DNA of 5,824 nucleotides from Thermoguttaceae bacterium (GTDB taxonomy: Bacteria; Planctomycetota; Planctomycetia; Pirellulales; Thermoguttaceae): assembly GCA_024653385.1 (NCBI GenBank), contig JANLFZ010000399.1, forward strand, positions 1 through 5,824. The letters are read 5' to 3'. A model generated the notes under the pieces. The model had not been told where the DNA came from, did no database searches, and was given only the letters and a program-made list of their open reading frames with translations. Below are positions 5,804 through 5,824 of this stretch, one piece after another. The position numbers and the translations under genes were made by a program. The first letter of the stretch is position 1; every line of letters begins with the position of its first letter.

Positions 5804-5824
5804 ATGGAACCCAAGGAAGCGAAG
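5804..5824 (+). CDS. Possible start of a downstream gene, cut by the window edge
   Basis: An ATG 54 bases after the pntA stop opens a frame reading MEPKEAK to the window end. By position it could be the small pntAB subunit, but those proteins usually begin close to a hydrophobic segment and this charged start does not resemble one. There is no clear ribosome binding site. The surrounding 45 bases are much richer in A+T than the rest of the window, so it could belong to unrelated or inserted DNA. Seven codons are not enough to identify it. Confidence 0.22.

Overview
The window is about two-thirds G+C and appears to come from a planctomycete chromosome, probably in or near the Pirellulales. The strongest clue is the gene at 159-1119. 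It encodes a prepilin-like N-terminus followed by a DUF1559 domain, a family that is greatly expanded in Planctomycetes and rare elsewhere. The window holds five recognisable genes plus one partial gene at each edge. All of it except the last ~50 bases looks like ordinary core chromosome. I see no CRISPR array, tRNA, rRNA or complete mobile element.

Layout. At 1-98 (minus) lies the start of a secreted protein that runs off the left edge. At 159-1119 (minus) lies the DUF1559 pseudopilin-like gene. Its typical C-terminus is present but lies in the +1 frame, so the gene carries an apparent frameshift inside a perfect GC-rich inverted repeat at 270-298. From 4279 down to 1382 runs a tight minus-strand cluster: rlmN (dual-specificity rRNA/tRNA methyltransferase), murB (peptidoglycan precursor reductase) and an ftsQ-like POTRA membrane protein. 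A weak terminator-like hairpin follows it. The 321-bp divergent region 4280-4600 holds a candidate promoter in each direction and a perfect 7+7 inverted repeat. At 4601-5749 (plus) lies pntA (pntAA type), the NAD(H)-binding domain I subunit of proton-translocating transhydrogenase. After it the composition becomes AT-rich and a new reading frame may begin at 5804.

How the genes fit together. murB and ftsQ are neighbours in the classical division and cell wall (dcw) cluster. Here they appear as a remnant, with rlmN upstream and no ftsA or ftsZ after ftsQ. That suits planctomycetes, which as a group lack FtsZ but keep parts of the peptidoglycan pathway. pntA is a divergent, separate transcription unit for NADPH/NADH balance. 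The DUF1559 gene and the small exported protein behind it form a further unit, probably for the cell surface.

I did not find a clearly new system. The items most worth checking are the DUF1559 frameshift at the hairpin, the unusual active-site residues of MurB (Cys for the usual Ser, and Gln where a Glu is expected), the FtsQ-like protein in a lineage expected to lack FtsZ, and the compositional break after pntA.
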